This document shows, piece after piece, positions 17,608 through 17,936 of a stretch of 17,936 nucleotides of DNA (its first letter is position 1; every line of letters begins with the position of its first letter). The position numbers and the translations under genes are program-made. The stretch comes from Trachelipus rathkii (lineage: Eukaryota > Arthropoda > Malacostraca > Isopoda > Trachelipodidae), in NCBI GenBank assembly GCA_015478945.1, contig JABUQX010088485.1:1-17936 (forward strand), written 5' to 3'. The notes under the pieces were generated by a model. That model was given only the letters and a program-made list of their open reading frames with translations, searched no databases and had not been told where the DNA came from.

Positions 17608-17936
17608 TAGCACCAAATTGGCCATTTCCGATATATTTATTTCATTTTTCAAAAAAAGTTACAAATTACCATTTTTAGAGGAAAATATCTTTCCAGGTAC
17701 GTGAAGTAAGGGGCTGCAGGTCATACAGTTTTGAATATATAAACATGGCAGCATGGCATCTTCGTTAAAAAGAGAGAAATCGACCGAATGAGAATGAGTT
17801 AGACTTAGCCGAAGCCGAGAAGTCGATAGTTGTAACTCATTCTCATTCAATTTGGCTTCCTGGGTTTAATTAGTGAATCGACCGAACGAGAATGAGATAG
17901 ACTTAGCAGAAGCCCAAAAAAATCGATAGTTGTAAC
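17608..17936 (+). repeat. Start of the next short subfamily unit, cut by the window end
   Basis: Segment A and two B monomers match 16554-16882 with very few changes, offset by exactly 1,054 bp at the hairpin arms (17786-17801 and 17833-17848). The array clearly continues beyond the window. Confidence 0.85.

Noticed and set aside
16605..17850. Two 63-codon reverse frames at 16605-16796 and 17659-17850
   Set aside because: They read across the A-B repeat junction in two near-identical units. The sequence is hairpin monomer, not protein-like.
1..17936. rRNA, tRNA or telomeric repeats
   Set aside because: No conserved rRNA blocks, no cloverleaf with GGTTCGANNCC-type arm and no TTAGG or TTAGGG runs were found on either strand by eye.

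Overview
The window is a complex satellite-type repeat array from a eukaryotic, probably arthropod, nuclear genome. It is not a gene region. The base is AT-rich, there are no recognisable prokaryotic genes, rRNAs or tRNAs, and nearly every stretch can be aligned by eye to another part of the window. The arthropod guess is weak: it rests on the general repeat style and an insect-like TATA/initiator arrangement. A ribosomal intergenic spacer is a possible alternative, but no rRNA edge is present to test it.

The array is built from a compound unit of about 1.54 kb. Each unit has three segments. Segment A (about 170 bp) starts at AGCACCAAATTGGCC, carries a TATATAAA box and ends in GAGAGAAA. Segment B is a subarray of about 98-bp monomers, each holding an inverted repeat of up to 16 bp, followed by 42-bp derivatives. 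Segment C (about 0.8-1.0 kb) is AT-rich and begins GTAAGAAATCAAAATC. Successive A starts lie near 4372, 6018, 8031, 11557, 13094, 14648, 16554 and 17608. Monomers keep the same order and marker variants from unit to unit, so this is a true higher-order repeat.

Layout: 1-4372 holds one to two strongly degraded units, including a G-skewed stretch (about 600-1190) and a module found only here (about 2170-2398 and 4224-4372). 4372-8030 holds two units that are still noisy. 8031-11556 is a clean unit carrying a 1.44-kb GC-rich insert (8789-10230) made of a 17-bp minisatellite in five blocks. 11557-14647 holds two near-identical 1.54-kb units. 14648-16553 carries a second insert (15015-15748) with an inverted scrap of the GC-rich module and one orphan open reading frame of 121 codons. 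16554-17936 holds a shortened 1,054-bp subfamily unit and the start of another.

The most interesting structural point is that both inserts, and also the 42-bp derivatives, replace the same part of the 98-bp monomer: the left hairpin arm plus loop, between ACCGAA and TTGTAACTCATTCTC. The only candidate protein gene is the 121-codon frame at 15330-15695, and it is weak. The left half shows dense random small indels relative to the right half. That could be old decay, or unpolished long-read sequence, and this matters for interpreting anything left of about 7900.
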